Below are positions 8,787 to 17,117 of a stretch of 64,000 bases of DNA, piece by piece. A program made the translations under genes and the position numbers. Source of the stretch: Chthoniobacter flavus Ellin428 (GTDB lineage: Bacteria > Verrucomicrobiota > Verrucomicrobiia > Chthoniobacterales > Chthoniobacteraceae); contig NZ_ABVL01000006.1 in the NCBI RefSeq assembly GCF_000173075.1, positions 1 to 64,000 on the forward strand, given 5' to 3'. Under the pieces are notes generated by a model, which searched no databases, was not told where the DNA came from, and worked only from the letters and a program-made list of their open reading frames with translations. The number at the start of each line of letters is the position of its first letter. Position 1 is the first letter of the stretch.

Positions 8787-9422
8787 ATGCTCTACGAATT
8801 TGATCAGCAACAAATCGCGACTTTTATCTCGAGCGAGGTGACCGATGAGCAACTCATGGCCCGCATTCAGGCGGGGGACCAGGTAGCGCTTTCGGCCATG
8901 TATCATCGGCACACGCCCATCCTCCGCACGGTGATTTCCCGTGTGGTGCACAATGAATCCGACGTCGACGATCTGCTTCAGGAAGTGTTCCTGGAGCTCT
9001 GGAACCGTTCGCAAAGCTACGACGAAATGAAGGGCAAGGTCCTCGGCTGGCTGGTGACGCTGGCCCGCCGGCGGGCGATCGACAAAGTGCGCCGCCGCCA
9101 GGCCTATGCGCGTGCGGAAGAGCGTCTGCGTCTCGAAACCGAACACGAGCCGCAAATGGCCCGCTCTCACGGGGTGGAAGAGGACGTGAATGCGGCGGAC
9201 CGCTCGGAAGTTTTCCAGCGCCTGCTGGCCGCTCTGCCGCAGGCCCAGCGTGAGGCTTTGCACCTCGCCTACTATCGCGGCCTGAGCCAGCGCGAGATCG
9301 CCGCCAAGACGGGTATTCCGCTCGGCACGATCAAGACCCGCCTCGAGCTCGCAGTGCGCAAGATTCGGACAGCCATCCTCTCACTCGGTGGTGCCGAGGA
9401 GTGGGCCCTCAATCACAACTAG
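8787..9422 (+). CDS. ECF RNA polymerase sigma factor (211 aa)
   Basis: Region 2 is visible around residues 25-95 (DVDDLLQEVFLELW, then the RRRAIDKVRR segment of region 2.4). Region 4 is near residues 145-200 (YYRGLSQREIAAKTG, then GTIKTRL), so it is a typical two-domain extracytoplasmic-function sigma factor. No anti-sigma gene is adjacent: the next gene is convergent and encodes a receiver-PP2C phosphatase. PP2C phosphatases of that type often control sigma factors through partner switching, but a link here is inference. Confidence 0.9.
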   Translation: MLYEFDQQQIATFISSEVTDEQLMARIQAGDQVALSAMYHRHTPILRTVISRVVHNESDVDDLLQEVFLELWNRSQSYDEMKGKVLGWLVTLARRRAIDKVRRRQAYARAEERLRLETEHEPQMARSHGVEEDVNAADRSEVFQRLLAALPQAQREALHLAYYRGLSQREIAAKTGIPLGTIKTRLELAVRKIRTAILSLGGAEEWALNHN

Positions 9423-9450
9423 CAAGAGAACCATTTGGTTTTGGATTTCG

Positions 9451-9480
9451 CCTGCGGCCCTCCGCACTCAGGGCCGCGGG
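9451..9480 (+). terminator. Probable intrinsic terminator after ECF sigma gene
   Basis: A stem of eight perfect pairs (GCGGCCCT with AGGGCCGC), extended by two or three weaker pairs, sits about 30 bases after the sigma-factor stop. A short T-rich stretch (TCTTGTTTTC) follows. The stem is clear but the T-tract is imperfect. Confidence 0.6.
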
Positions 9481-9558
9481 CGATCTTGTTTTCGCAGATG
9501 CTGCCGCGGCTTTAATGGAACCAAAAGCTGCGTCTGCTGTCGTCTCAGAGACGCGCTT

Positions 9559-9716
9559 TAAGAGGGTGTAACGAAACTAATTCGGGATGAAGAGTGACCA
9601 CGAATTACGCGGATTTCACGGATTACAGAAATCCGCGGCGGCTCGTCTCATCCGTGAAATCCGCGTAATCCGTGGTCAAAAACTCCTTTTGTCCGACTTT
9701 CGGTACGCCCTCTAAG
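9559..9716. repeat. Palindromic element with terminal inverted repeats, copy 1 of 3
   Basis: This is the first of three copies (others at 28047-28207 and 47628-47786) of a roughly 160-base element. Its ends are inverted repeats resembling AGAGGGTGTACCGAA. Inside lies a long palindrome whose arms are tandem words like CGGATTACG and CGGATTTCA. There is no coding capacity. It lies between convergent genes. Confidence 0.75.
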
Positions 9717-9728
9717 GGATCCGCCGCA

Positions 9729-10919
9729 TTACGATCGCTGCAGTGCAATCGCGGCGATGTCGTCGTCGCTGGGAGCGCCGTCGGAGTTGCCGCGCAGGGC
9801 GGTGAGCAAACGATCGAAGAAGGCGACGCCCGGCTTAATTCCGCGCAAGGTTTCCCGCAAATGGTTGGGCGTGAAGCGTTCGCCATCCGGCGACTTGAAG
9901 GAGAACAAGCCATCGGAATAGAGCACGGCGACATCGCCGGCTTCGAGGGTCACGTGTTCCTGCTCGTAAACGTCTCCGTCCTTCAGGCCGAGCAGTGTGC
10001 CATGCGGCCCAAAGGCGTCGATGTTGCCATTGACCCTGCGGACGAAGAGCGGAGGGTGTCCGGCGCCGGAGAAGATGACGTCGCCTTGCGGATCGATGAG
10101 CGCGCAACAGCCGGTCATGAAGGCGCGTCCGCCGAAGACCTTGCGGAATTCGTGATTGACCGTGCTGAGGATCGCTCCCGGTTCGCGCTCAGTCTCGCAG
10201 GCCTGCCGGAAAAGCTGTACCGCGAGGGCGGTCAGCAAGGCGGCGGCGGCGCCATGTCCCGTGGCGTCCACGATCCAGAAGTGCCAGCAGCCGTGGCCCG
10301 CCGGACGCCAGCCGAGGACATCGCCGCCGACCTCGATGACCGGTTGATAGATTGACTCGACGCTCCAGCCCTCGGCCGTCGGCAAGCGCGCGGGGATCAG
10401 CGCCTGTTGCGTCGCATGCGCCGCCGCGAGATCCGCCTCGTGCTCCGTTCGCCAACGGGCGAGTTCGTCGTTGCGCTGACGCAGTTCATCGGCCATCGAA
10501 CGCAGGCGCAGTTGCGTGTGAATGCGCGCCGCCAGCACATCGCGGCTGACCGGCTTGGTCACGAAATCGTTGGCTCCGGCTTGCAGACACCCGATTTCCT
10601 CCACTTCGCCGGCGTGCGCCGTGAGCATGATGACCGGCAGGTTTCGCAAATCCTCGCGGTCGCTGGCCCGCAAGAGGTGGCAAACCTGAGCCCCGTCCAA
10701 TTGCGGCATCTCAAAATCGAGCACCAGCAAATCCGGCAATTCGTCGGTCGCCAGGCGGAGCGTCTCCTCTCCATCCGCCGCCTGCCGCACTTCAAAGCCC
10801 GAGCGCTGCAAAGATTCGCTGAGCAAGCGCCGGGAAACGGCCTCATCATCCGCGAGAAGCACACGCGGCTTACGCTGATCGGTTACAGTTTCAGAATTGC
10901 GGGGCTGATGAGGCTCCAT
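9729..10919 (-). CDS. Response regulator with PP2C (SpoIIE-type) phosphatase output (396 aa)
   Basis: The receiver domain spans residues 18-135, with the acidic pair Asp24-Asp25, phospho-acceptor Asp68 (VLDFEMP), Thr100 and Lys122. A short helical linker leads to a PP2C domain of the RsbU/SpoIIE type. Its metal-binding motifs are visible: GGDVLG, DATGHG, SDGLF and DDDIAAIAL. Such proteins dephosphorylate anti-sigma antagonists once the receiver is phosphorylated. No kinase, RsbW or RsbV homologue lies in the window. ATG at 10919 was chosen because the frame upstream of it lacks domain character. Confidence 0.9.
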   Translation of the reverse strand: MEPHQPRNSETVTDQRKPRVLLADDEAVSRRLLSESLQRSGFEVRQAADGEETLRLATDELPDLLVLDFEMPQLDGAQVCHLLRASDREDLRNLPVIMLTAHAGEVEEIGCLQAGANDFVTKPVSRDVLAARIHTQLRLRSMADELRQRNDELARWRTEHEADLAAAHATQQALIPARLPTAEGWSVESIYQPVIEVGGDVLGWRPAGHGCWHFWIVDATGHGAAAALLTALAVQLFRQACETEREPGAILSTVNHEFRKVFGGRAFMTGCCALIDPQGDVIFSGAGHPPLFVRRVNGNIDAFGPHGTLLGLKDGDVYEQEHVTLEAGDVAVLYSDGLFSFKSPDGERFTPNHLRETLRGIKPGVAFFDRLLTALRGNSDGAPSDDDIAAIALQRS

Positions 10920-11007
10920 CTCGTCTGGAATCGCGGGTCTCCAACGACGTGGCCGCAAGAAGATTTCAGAATAGAGTGCGATCTCTCGGGTGAGCGAATC
11001 GTCGCTC

Positions 11008-11598
11008 TCAATAGGGCCGAACAAAATAGGGCGGCTTAATTGCCCCGACGTCGGTCATTTTGATGAAGGCTTCCTTTTGCTTGATGTAGTCCGAATCCGA
11101 TTGCGGCTTTGATTTGGCCTCGCTGCCACTAATTTCCACGTATTCGAAGTAGTCAAATTTCGGAACGCAGACTTGGAAAAAACGAGTCCCTTTGTCGGGG
11201 GTGGCGTAACCCGAATCGAATTGCAAGCCGGCCCCCGAATTTAAGGTCCACGACATCGCGTCGCCTTTTTCCAAGTCGACGGATGCGATGACCTCCCCAT
11301 TGACGATAAACTCGATGTGATGAGTGACTACGGGTGCAGACGCTTTTCCCGGGTGCGATGGCATTGAGACGTTCGTGGTCCGTTCGATCGTCCGATAAAC
11401 GACTTTCCCGTGCCGCTTGTATTCGACGTAATTGTCCGAGTGCGCGATCTTGAACTGGGGATGAGGCTCCATCCATTCGAAGGTTTTTGGCTCGGAGGGC
11501 ACCAACTGGGCGTGAAGGTGAATGGGGATCAAAGCAAAGATCAACAGCACGCACCGAGGAAGGAGAGTGAACAACCATTCTTGCAGGGAATATTTCAT
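11008..11598 (-). CDS. Exported hypothetical protein (196 aa)
   Basis: A signal peptide (residues 1-32, ending LHAQ) precedes a mature domain of alternating beta-like segments. The start is the ATG at 11598; the open frame further upstream is compositional noise. It is 88 bases upstream of the receiver-phosphatase on the same strand, so the two may be co-transcribed, which would fit a periplasmic input protein. No family is recognised. Confidence 0.6.
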   Translation of the reverse strand: MKYSLQEWLFTLLPRCVLLIFALIPIHLHAQLVPSEPKTFEWMEPHPQFKIAHSDNYVEYKRHGKVVYRTIERTTNVSMPSHPGKASAPVVTHHIEFIVNGEVIASVDLEKGDAMSWTLNSGAGLQFDSGYATPDKGTRFFQVCVPKFDYFEYVEISGSEAKSKPQSDSDYIKQKEAFIKMTDVGAIKPPYFVRPY

Positions 11599-11755
11599 GG
11601 GGGGATAGATTGAGGATCTGGTCTGAAACTTTGCTCCCGGCCCGAGGCGGAATCGATCTTCGAATTCACGGCGAACGGACGAAGAGCGCTTCGCTCCGCA
11701 ATACGAGGAGCCGCGGTGGGCTATCGCCTGGGAAATCCGATGCAGCGCTGACACC

Positions 11756-12226
11756 CTACTCTTCCCGCAATGCCGCGAGATCCGGGTCGCTCTTCGCGAA
11801 TTCGCGGAATTTTTTGTCGAGCTCGAAGCTCTTCTCGAGGTGAATCCGGGCGAGTTCGAGATTGCCCAAGGCGCACTCGTAGCAGGCGAGATTGTAGTGA
11901 AAGGTTGGCTCGGCGTGGAGCAACTCAGGGCCGGCGAGCAGCATGTCACGGGCTTCGTCGGTGCGGCCGAGTTCGTGCAGGCAAAAAGCGGCGTGAATGA
12001 AGCCGGCTGTTCTATCCGGAGCCACTCTGCAGAGCGAACGGCTTGCCGTGAGCGCCAGTTTCCAGCGTCGCGCTTGCATGAGCACGACGGTGCGCAACTC
12101 CACGACCGCCGGGTGGCTCGTGCAATCCTCGGGGAGCGACTCGAGTTCGCCGAGCGCGTCGTCGTACATCCCCAGTTCGCAGTAGCCCTGCGCGGCCAGC
12201 AAGGTGCGTTCGTGACCCTCGATCAT
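11756..12226 (-). CDS. TPR-repeat protein (156 aa)
   Basis: At least three tetratricopeptide-like helical pairs are visible, with typical small/aromatic patterns such as GYCELGMYDDALGELE, AFCLHELGRTDEARD and YNLACYECALGNLELA. TPRs mediate protein-protein contacts. The start codon lies one base after the pepF stop, so this is the second gene of a pepF operon. It may assist or regulate the peptidase, but that is only positional evidence. Confidence 0.8.
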   Translation of the reverse strand: MIEGHERTLLAAQGYCELGMYDDALGELESLPEDCTSHPAVVELRTVVLMQARRWKLALTASRSLCRVAPDRTAGFIHAAFCLHELGRTDEARDMLLAGPELLHAEPTFHYNLACYECALGNLELARIHLEKSFELDKKFREFAKSDPDLAALREE

Positions 12227-12227
12227 G

Positions 12228-14054
12228 CTAACTCAAGAGTCCTTCCAGCTCTTCCACCCGCCGCGCGAAAAGCTGCAGCGTCGCTTCGACCGGCGCGGGG
12301 CTCGACATATCGACACCCGCTTTCTGCAGCGTCGGAATCGGAAACTCCGAGCCGCCCGATTTGAGGAAGCCGAGGTAACGCGTCGCGTCTTTGGTCTCGA
12401 GCACCTGGCCGGCGAGTGCGACCGCGGCGCTCAGGCCCGTGGCGTACTTGTAGACGTAGAAGGCGCTGTAGAAGTGCGGGATGCGCAGGCACTCCAATTC
12501 CAGCGCGCTGTCGATGACGAAATCGGGGCCGAAATACGCTTCGAGCAGTTCACGATAAATACCGCGGAACGTTTCGAGGGTAAGCGGTTCGCCGGCTTCT
12601 TCCCGGGCGTGGGCGACCTTCTCGAATTCAGCAAACATGGTCTGCCGAATGACCGTGGCGCGGATGTCATCGATCTGCCGATTGATGAGATAGGCGCGCA
12701 TCGCCTTGTCCTCGGTGTGTTCCAGCAGATGATGCGTGAGCAGCTCTTCATTGAACGTGCTCGCGACTTCCGCGAGGAAGATCGGGTAATCGTAGGTCTG
12801 GAACGGCTGCGAGCGCTGCGAGTGCCACGTGTGCATCGAGTGGCCGGCTTCGTGGGCGAGCGTATAGACGTCGGAGAAGACGTCGTGCTTGTAGTTCATC
12901 ATGATGTACGGCGGGTTGCCGTAGCTCGAGGAACTGAACGCACCGCTGCGCTTGCCCTTGTTTTCGTAACGATCGCACCAGCGTCCGCGCACGCCCTTGC
13001 CGAGGGTCTGCACGTATTCCTCGCCCAGCGGAGCGAGAGCGGCGAGCACCTTGTCGCAGGCCTCATCCCACGAGATATCCGCCTCGATGTTCGCCACGAT
13101 CGGCACGTTGGTATCGTAGGCGTGGATCTCTTTCAGCCCGAGCACGTGGCGGCGCAGTTCGAGATAACGGAAGAGCGGCTTGAGATTCGCCCGCACGGTG
13201 GAGATGAGATTGTCGTAAACGCTCACCGGCACGTCGTCGTGGAAGAGCGCGTTTTCGCGGGCGCTCGAATAATTGCGCGCGCGGGCGCGGAAGACGTCGG
13301 ACTTGATGGAACTCGCGAGCGTCGAGGCGACGGTGAACTTGTGCGCGTCGAACTCGGCGTAGAATTGGTGCCACGCTTTCTTCCGCAATTCCGGGTCGCG
13401 CTTGACCATGAACGAGCCGTAACTCGACTGCGACAGCTCGCGCTCGACGCCCTTCTCGTCAGTGATCTTGCCGAAGACCATGTCTACATTCGTGAGTTGC
13501 GAGAAGGTCTCGCTATGTCCACCCAAGGCGCTCGAGCCGAGCGCCAGCAGGCGTTCCTCCGCGGTACTCAAGGTGTGCGGCTTCAGCCGGCGGCGCTTGC
13601 GCAGCGGGGTGATCCACTCGGCCAGCGCGGGCTCGCGCAGGTAGGCCTCGAAGGCCTCGTCGGAAATGGCCATGATCTCCGGCTCGACGAAGGCCTGCGA
13701 TTCGCCGATCAGCGTGAAGAGGTTTTCGAGCTGCGCTTCGCGCGACAGGTTCACGTTATCCGAACTGTCGCCCGAAGTTTGCAACGAGGCGTAGTGCGCG
13801 AGGCGTTCGATGGTCAGGCTGAGCGCTTTCTCAAACTCCAGCAGATCGCGCAGGGTCTGCGCCGATTCCCCGACGCGTCCTTTCCATTGCGCGACCTTCG
13901 GATAGTCCTGCTGCAGCTTTTCAAAAGCGGCCTGCCAATCGGCCGGCGTGGGATAAAGCAGCGTCAGATCCCAAGTATCCTCGAGGCGGACCTGGTCGCG
14001 CGTGGGAATCGCGCCCGCGCCGGTATCGTCTTTGTCAAAAAATAGTGTCTTCAT
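12228..14054 (-). CDS. pepF: Oligoendopeptidase F, M3 family (608 aa)
   Basis: This is a cytosolic zinc metallopeptidase that cleaves short peptides. The catalytic motif HEAGH (His401, Glu402, His405) is present, with the downstream glutamate helix FLAEVASTFNEELL supplying the third zinc ligand. Length and the N-terminal helical domain fit the M3B PepF group. ATG at 14054 was chosen; the frame extends 29 codons upstream into a palindromic spacer and lacks conservation signs there. It is followed after one base by a TPR gene. Confidence 0.93.
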   Translation of the reverse strand: MKTLFFDKDDTGAGAIPTRDQVRLEDTWDLTLLYPTPADWQAAFEKLQQDYPKVAQWKGRVGESAQTLRDLLEFEKALSLTIERLAHYASLQTSGDSSDNVNLSREAQLENLFTLIGESQAFVEPEIMAISDEAFEAYLREPALAEWITPLRKRRRLKPHTLSTAEERLLALGSSALGGHSETFSQLTNVDMVFGKITDEKGVERELSQSSYGSFMVKRDPELRKKAWHQFYAEFDAHKFTVASTLASSIKSDVFRARARNYSSARENALFHDDVPVSVYDNLISTVRANLKPLFRYLELRRHVLGLKEIHAYDTNVPIVANIEADISWDEACDKVLAALAPLGEEYVQTLGKGVRGRWCDRYENKGKRSGAFSSSSYGNPPYIMMNYKHDVFSDVYTLAHEAGHSMHTWHSQRSQPFQTYDYPIFLAEVASTFNEELLTHHLLEHTEDKAMRAYLINRQIDDIRATVIRQTMFAEFEKVAHAREEAGEPLTLETFRGIYRELLEAYFGPDFVIDSALELECLRIPHFYSAFYVYKYATGLSAAVALAGQVLETKDATRYLGFLKSGGSEFPIPTLQKAGVDMSSPAPVEATLQLFARRVEELEGLLS

Positions 14055-14142
14055 AAGAGTCAGTGGATGTGTCCCGGATTTTCCTTCATGGCCAACGAGG
14101 GCAAGATTGCGGTGAAACGGCTGGTTGTCCCGCAGGGACACA

Positions 14143-14334
14143 GGACCGTAGCCGAGGGTAAAGCGAGCTTGCGAGTGCCACCCCCGGACACTTGTCCTCC
14201 ACAGAAGCCACCCTGAAAGGGTGGAGGAAACTCCCTATAGTGAGAAATTCCCGCACCACCTCCGGGGTGCATCCGTTTTGAGGGTGTCTTCCGGGGGTGG
14301 CGCTCGCAAGCTCGCTTACCCCCGGCTACGGTCC
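14143..14334. repeat. Long inverted repeat with about 45-base arms
   Basis: Positions 14143-14188 and 14290-14334 are near-perfect inverted copies (beginning GGACCGTAGCC). They enclose about 100 bases with a smaller hairpin around 14205-14226. The spacer between pepF and the His-rich repeat gene (14055-14543, 489 bases) holds this structure and no credible gene. The arms are not tandem-word repeats, unlike most other palindromes in the window. Confidence 0.7.
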
Positions 14335-14543
14335 AGCAGCCCTCCGGGCTGAGACCGACGTTCGCTGAAAGTGAAGGCAAATTGACGACGCTCCGCGGGG
14401 AGAATTTCCCCGCGGTCAGGAGCCTGAAATTCTGCCGGCCCAAGGGCCGCTGCCAGAATGATTGCGTCATCGCCCGAAGCTAAGTGGTGACCAACGGAGA
14501 CGCAAGATGGTCGTGGACGTGACCAGGAGAAGAGCCGCGCTGC

Positions 14544-16019
14544 TCAGTTGTGGAGCGCGCTGCCGGGGCCGGCACCGCCGGGGCCGAGCGCAGCGCCTGG
14601 CTGAATCGTGGTGACCGGCGGCTTTGGAAGCTGTCCGGTGGTCGAGATACCGGGCGGGAAGGGGCCGCGTTGGGCCGCCTGCTGCAACAGGGCGCTTTGG
14701 GCTTCCTGCTGGTTGTGATTCGCATTCGCCGCCGCGGCCGCTTCATGGGCAAGCAGGAGGTGCTGTTGCGATTGTTGCGCGGCGGCTTGCTGCTGCAGAA
14801 GGCGCTGCTGATTGGCGGCGTTTTGGTTGACGAGGAGATGCTGCTGTTGTTGCGCGGCGACGTTCTGGCGCTGGAGCAACTGGCTCTGCGCGGCATTGGC
14901 CTGCTCCTGGAGGAGGAAGTGATGCGCTCCGGCGGAGGCGGCGACGAGCAACTGGGCGCGCGCGCTCTGGGCTTCCACCAGCAACAGATGTTGATGCGCG
15001 GCGGTGGAGGCCTCGTTCAGCAACAGGAAGTGGTGCTGTGCGGCGGCCGTGTTTTCCAGGAGCAAATGGGCATGCGTACCCGTCGCCGACGTAGTGAGAA
15101 GATGATGCGCCGAGCTGGCCGTGGTCTCGAGCAACAGGTGTGAATGCGCGGCGGCGGCAGCGGTCGAAAGCAGATGGTGCGCTGAGCTGGCGGTGGTCTC
15201 GAGCAGCAGATGCGAATGTGCGGCCGCGGCGGAAGACAGAAGCAAATGGTGCGCGGACCCGGCCGCTGATGCGAGAAGCAGGTGCGAGTGGGCAGCGGCC
15301 GATGCGGTCGAAAGCAGATGATGCGCAGCGGCGGAAGCTTCGGTGAGCAGGAGGTGATGCGAAGCCGCGGTCGATGCCGTGAGGAGCAAGTGGTGATGGG
15401 CCGCGGCGGCGGTGGCTTCCTGTAAGAGGTGGGCGTGCGCGGCCGCAGTCGCGGCGACGAGGAGATGGTGCTGCGCACTGGCCGCGGATTCAGAGAGAAG
15501 AAGGTGCGCATGAGCCGCGGCCGCGGATTGCTCCAGCAAGAGGTGATGTTCAGTCGCGGCTGCCACGGCGAGGAGGAGCTGATGATGCGAAGCGGCGGCT
15601 GCCTGGACGAGGATGAGATGCGCGTGGGCTGCGGATTCCCGCTCTTGCAGCAACAGATGCTCATGCGCTGCCGCTGCTGCCGCCGTGAGAAGGTGCTCCC
15701 GGGCCGCTGCGGCCGCGACGTTGAGCAAAAGATGATGGTGGGCGGCCGCGGCCGCCGCTTGCTGTGAGAGGTGATGTTGCGCTGCCGCGGCCGAGGCTTC
15801 CAGCAGTTGGTGGTGCGAAGCGGTGGCTTCCTGCTGCTGGAGGAGATGCTGTTGGGCGGCCGCGTGCGCGCGCAGTTGCAAAGCCGCCGCGTCGTCATTC
15901 GGCTTGGGCGGCTTCGGCGGAGAGGGCGGTTTCGGCACGGCGAGACTCACCACGGCGGACAGGCACAGCAGGACTGCTGTGAGCGCAAAAAAGATGGGGA
16001 GGGAGCGGCGCCGCTTCAT
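14544..16019 (-). CDS. Secreted Ala/His/Leu tandem-repeat protein (491 aa)
   Basis: A basic signal peptide (residues 1-28) and a Pro/Lys linker precede about 30 tandem repeats of 11-13 residues (residues 44-430). Each follows the pattern small-small-Ala-(His/Gln)-x-(His/Gln)-Leu-Leu-(Leu) plus three variable residues, for example AAAAHHHLLLNVA. Towards the C-terminus Gln replaces His, and the protein ends in a Gly/Pro-rich tail. I recognise no family. Regular His pairs suggest metal binding, and the periodicity suggests a solenoid or helical surface layer; both are inference. The signal peptide supports this frame over the overlapping frames on the other strand. Confidence 0.75.
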   Translation of the reverse strand: MKRRRSLPIFFALTAVLLCLSAVVSLAVPKPPSPPKPPKPNDDAAALQLRAHAAAQQHLLQQQEATASHHQLLEASAAAAQHHLSQQAAAAAAHHHLLLNVAAAAAREHLLTAAAAAAHEHLLLQERESAAHAHLILVQAAAASHHQLLLAVAAATEHHLLLEQSAAAAHAHLLLSESAASAQHHLLVAATAAAHAHLLQEATAAAAHHHLLLTASTAASHHLLLTEASAAAHHLLSTASAAAHSHLLLASAAGSAHHLLLSSAAAAHSHLLLETTASSAHHLLSTAAAAAHSHLLLETTASSAHHLLTTSATGTHAHLLLENTAAAQHHFLLLNEASTAAHQHLLLVEAQSARAQLLVAASAGAHHFLLQEQANAAQSQLLQRQNVAAQQQQHLLVNQNAANQQRLLQQQAAAQQSQQHLLLAHEAAAAANANHNQQEAQSALLQQAAQRGPFPPGISTTGQLPKPPVTTIQPGAALGPGGAGPGSALHN

Positions 16020-16071
16020 GAAACTACTTACACATAGCCTGAGAGATGCTCGCCGGGAAGTCTTTCTTATA

Positions 16072-16989
16072 CTATCTCCCCAAATGCCGGTCCTTGAAGG
16101 TCAGTTCGCCGATGCCGGATTTGTCCAGTTCGCCCAGACCTTCGAAGACCATCTTGTCGTATTGCGCCTTGGTGGCTTCGGCGATGGGTAGCTCGAGGCC
16201 CTGCTCATGGGCGAGGGTCACCGCGATGGTGCTGTCCTTGGCCGCGTGGGCGGCGCTGAAAAAGCAACTATGGTCGCGATTTTGCATGTCTTCGCCATCG
16301 GTCACCAGCACGCGTGAGGCGGCGCCGGTCTGGCTGAAGACTTCACGGACCAGGGTGAGATCCAAGCCGAGCGCACTGGCCAGGCCGAGACCTTCGGCCA
16401 GACCGGCGGTGTTGATATTCATCACCATGTTGACCAGCGCCTTCACCTTGGCTGCCGAACCGGTCGGGCCGATGTAACGCACGGAGTTGCCCAGCTTTTC
16501 CAGCAGCGGCTTCGCGCGATCGAAGGCCGATTGTTTGCCGCCGCACATGAGATACAGCGTGCCTTCGCGGGCCTGCGTAATGCTTGAGGCCATGCAGGCT
16601 TCGAGGCTCTGCGCGCCAGCTTCGGTGGCGCGGGTCTCGACGAGTTCGTGGGTGCCGGGCGAGACGGTGGCACAATTGATGAACAGCTTGCCCTCCGCGA
16701 CGGTCACGCCGCTCTTGGTGCCGAGCAGCGAATCGCTACCACACCCGACGGAGCCGAAGATGTCGTCCATCGCTTCGTCATCGCTGACGACGGTGATGAT
16801 GATGTCGGCGGCGGAAGTGACCTCCGGCAACGTGGCCGGGGCGGCGCAGCCGAGTTCCCCGGCGAGGGCCTGGGCGGCGGCGGTATGTTGATCGAAGACG
16901 GCGGTGATGGCGAAACCCGCATCCTTCAAGTGGCGAGCCATGTTCGACCCCATGCGGCCGACTCCGACGAACGCTATTTTTTCAGTCAT
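16072..16989 (-). CDS. NAD(P)-dependent beta-hydroxyacid dehydrogenase, HIBADH family (305 aa)
   Basis: An N-terminal Rossmann fold carries the dinucleotide motif GVGRMG (residues 9-14), followed by the all-helical domain of the 3-hydroxyisobutyrate dehydrogenase family. The catalytic lysine segment is seen in VKALVNMVMN and the late KDSTIA segment is kept. The usual substrate-loop serine-glycine motif reads CMASSITQA instead, so the substrate is probably not hydroxyisobutyrate. A close paralogue lies at 51151-52116. Confidence 0.85.
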   Translation of the reverse strand: MTEKIAFVGVGRMGSNMARHLKDAGFAITAVFDQHTAAAQALAGELGCAAPATLPEVTSAADIIITVVSDDEAMDDIFGSVGCGSDSLLGTKSGVTVAEGKLFINCATVSPGTHELVETRATEAGAQSLEACMASSITQAREGTLYLMCGGKQSAFDRAKPLLEKLGNSVRYIGPTGSAAKVKALVNMVMNINTAGLAEGLGLASALGLDLTLVREVFSQTGAASRVLVTDGEDMQNRDHSCFFSAAHAAKDSTIAVTLAHEQGLELPIAEATKAQYDKMVFEGLGELDKSGIGELTFKDRHLGR

Positions 16990-17007
16990 GATGGGAAGGT
17001 TGGGATA

Positions 17008-17088
17008 TGACGAGTGACGAATAACGAATGACGAATTTGACGACCGAACGCGAAGGTTTCGTTATTCGACATTCGTCATTTTCATTCG
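17008..17088. repeat. Palindrome with tandem-word arms (ACGAATG)
   Basis: The left arm (17008-17043) is built from GACGAAT/AACGAAT words and the right arm (17056-17088) from the complementary ATTCGTC/ATTCGAC words. It fills the spacer between two minus-strand genes, so a folded transcript would form one long hairpin. Confidence 0.7.
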
Positions 17089-17117
17089 GCCCCGTCGTCG
17101 CACATGCGCTTAAACTC

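Noticed and set aside
12225..14045. 606-codon frame antisense to pepF
   Set aside because: It mirrors pepF codon positions (GC-rich third bases) and has no recognisable motif; the pepF active site is clear on the other strand.
14550..15767. Plus-strand frames across the His-rich repeat gene
   Set aside because: They are equally repetitive but Arg/Gly/Glu-rich and lack a signal peptide; the minus-strand frame runs unbroken from signal peptide to tail.
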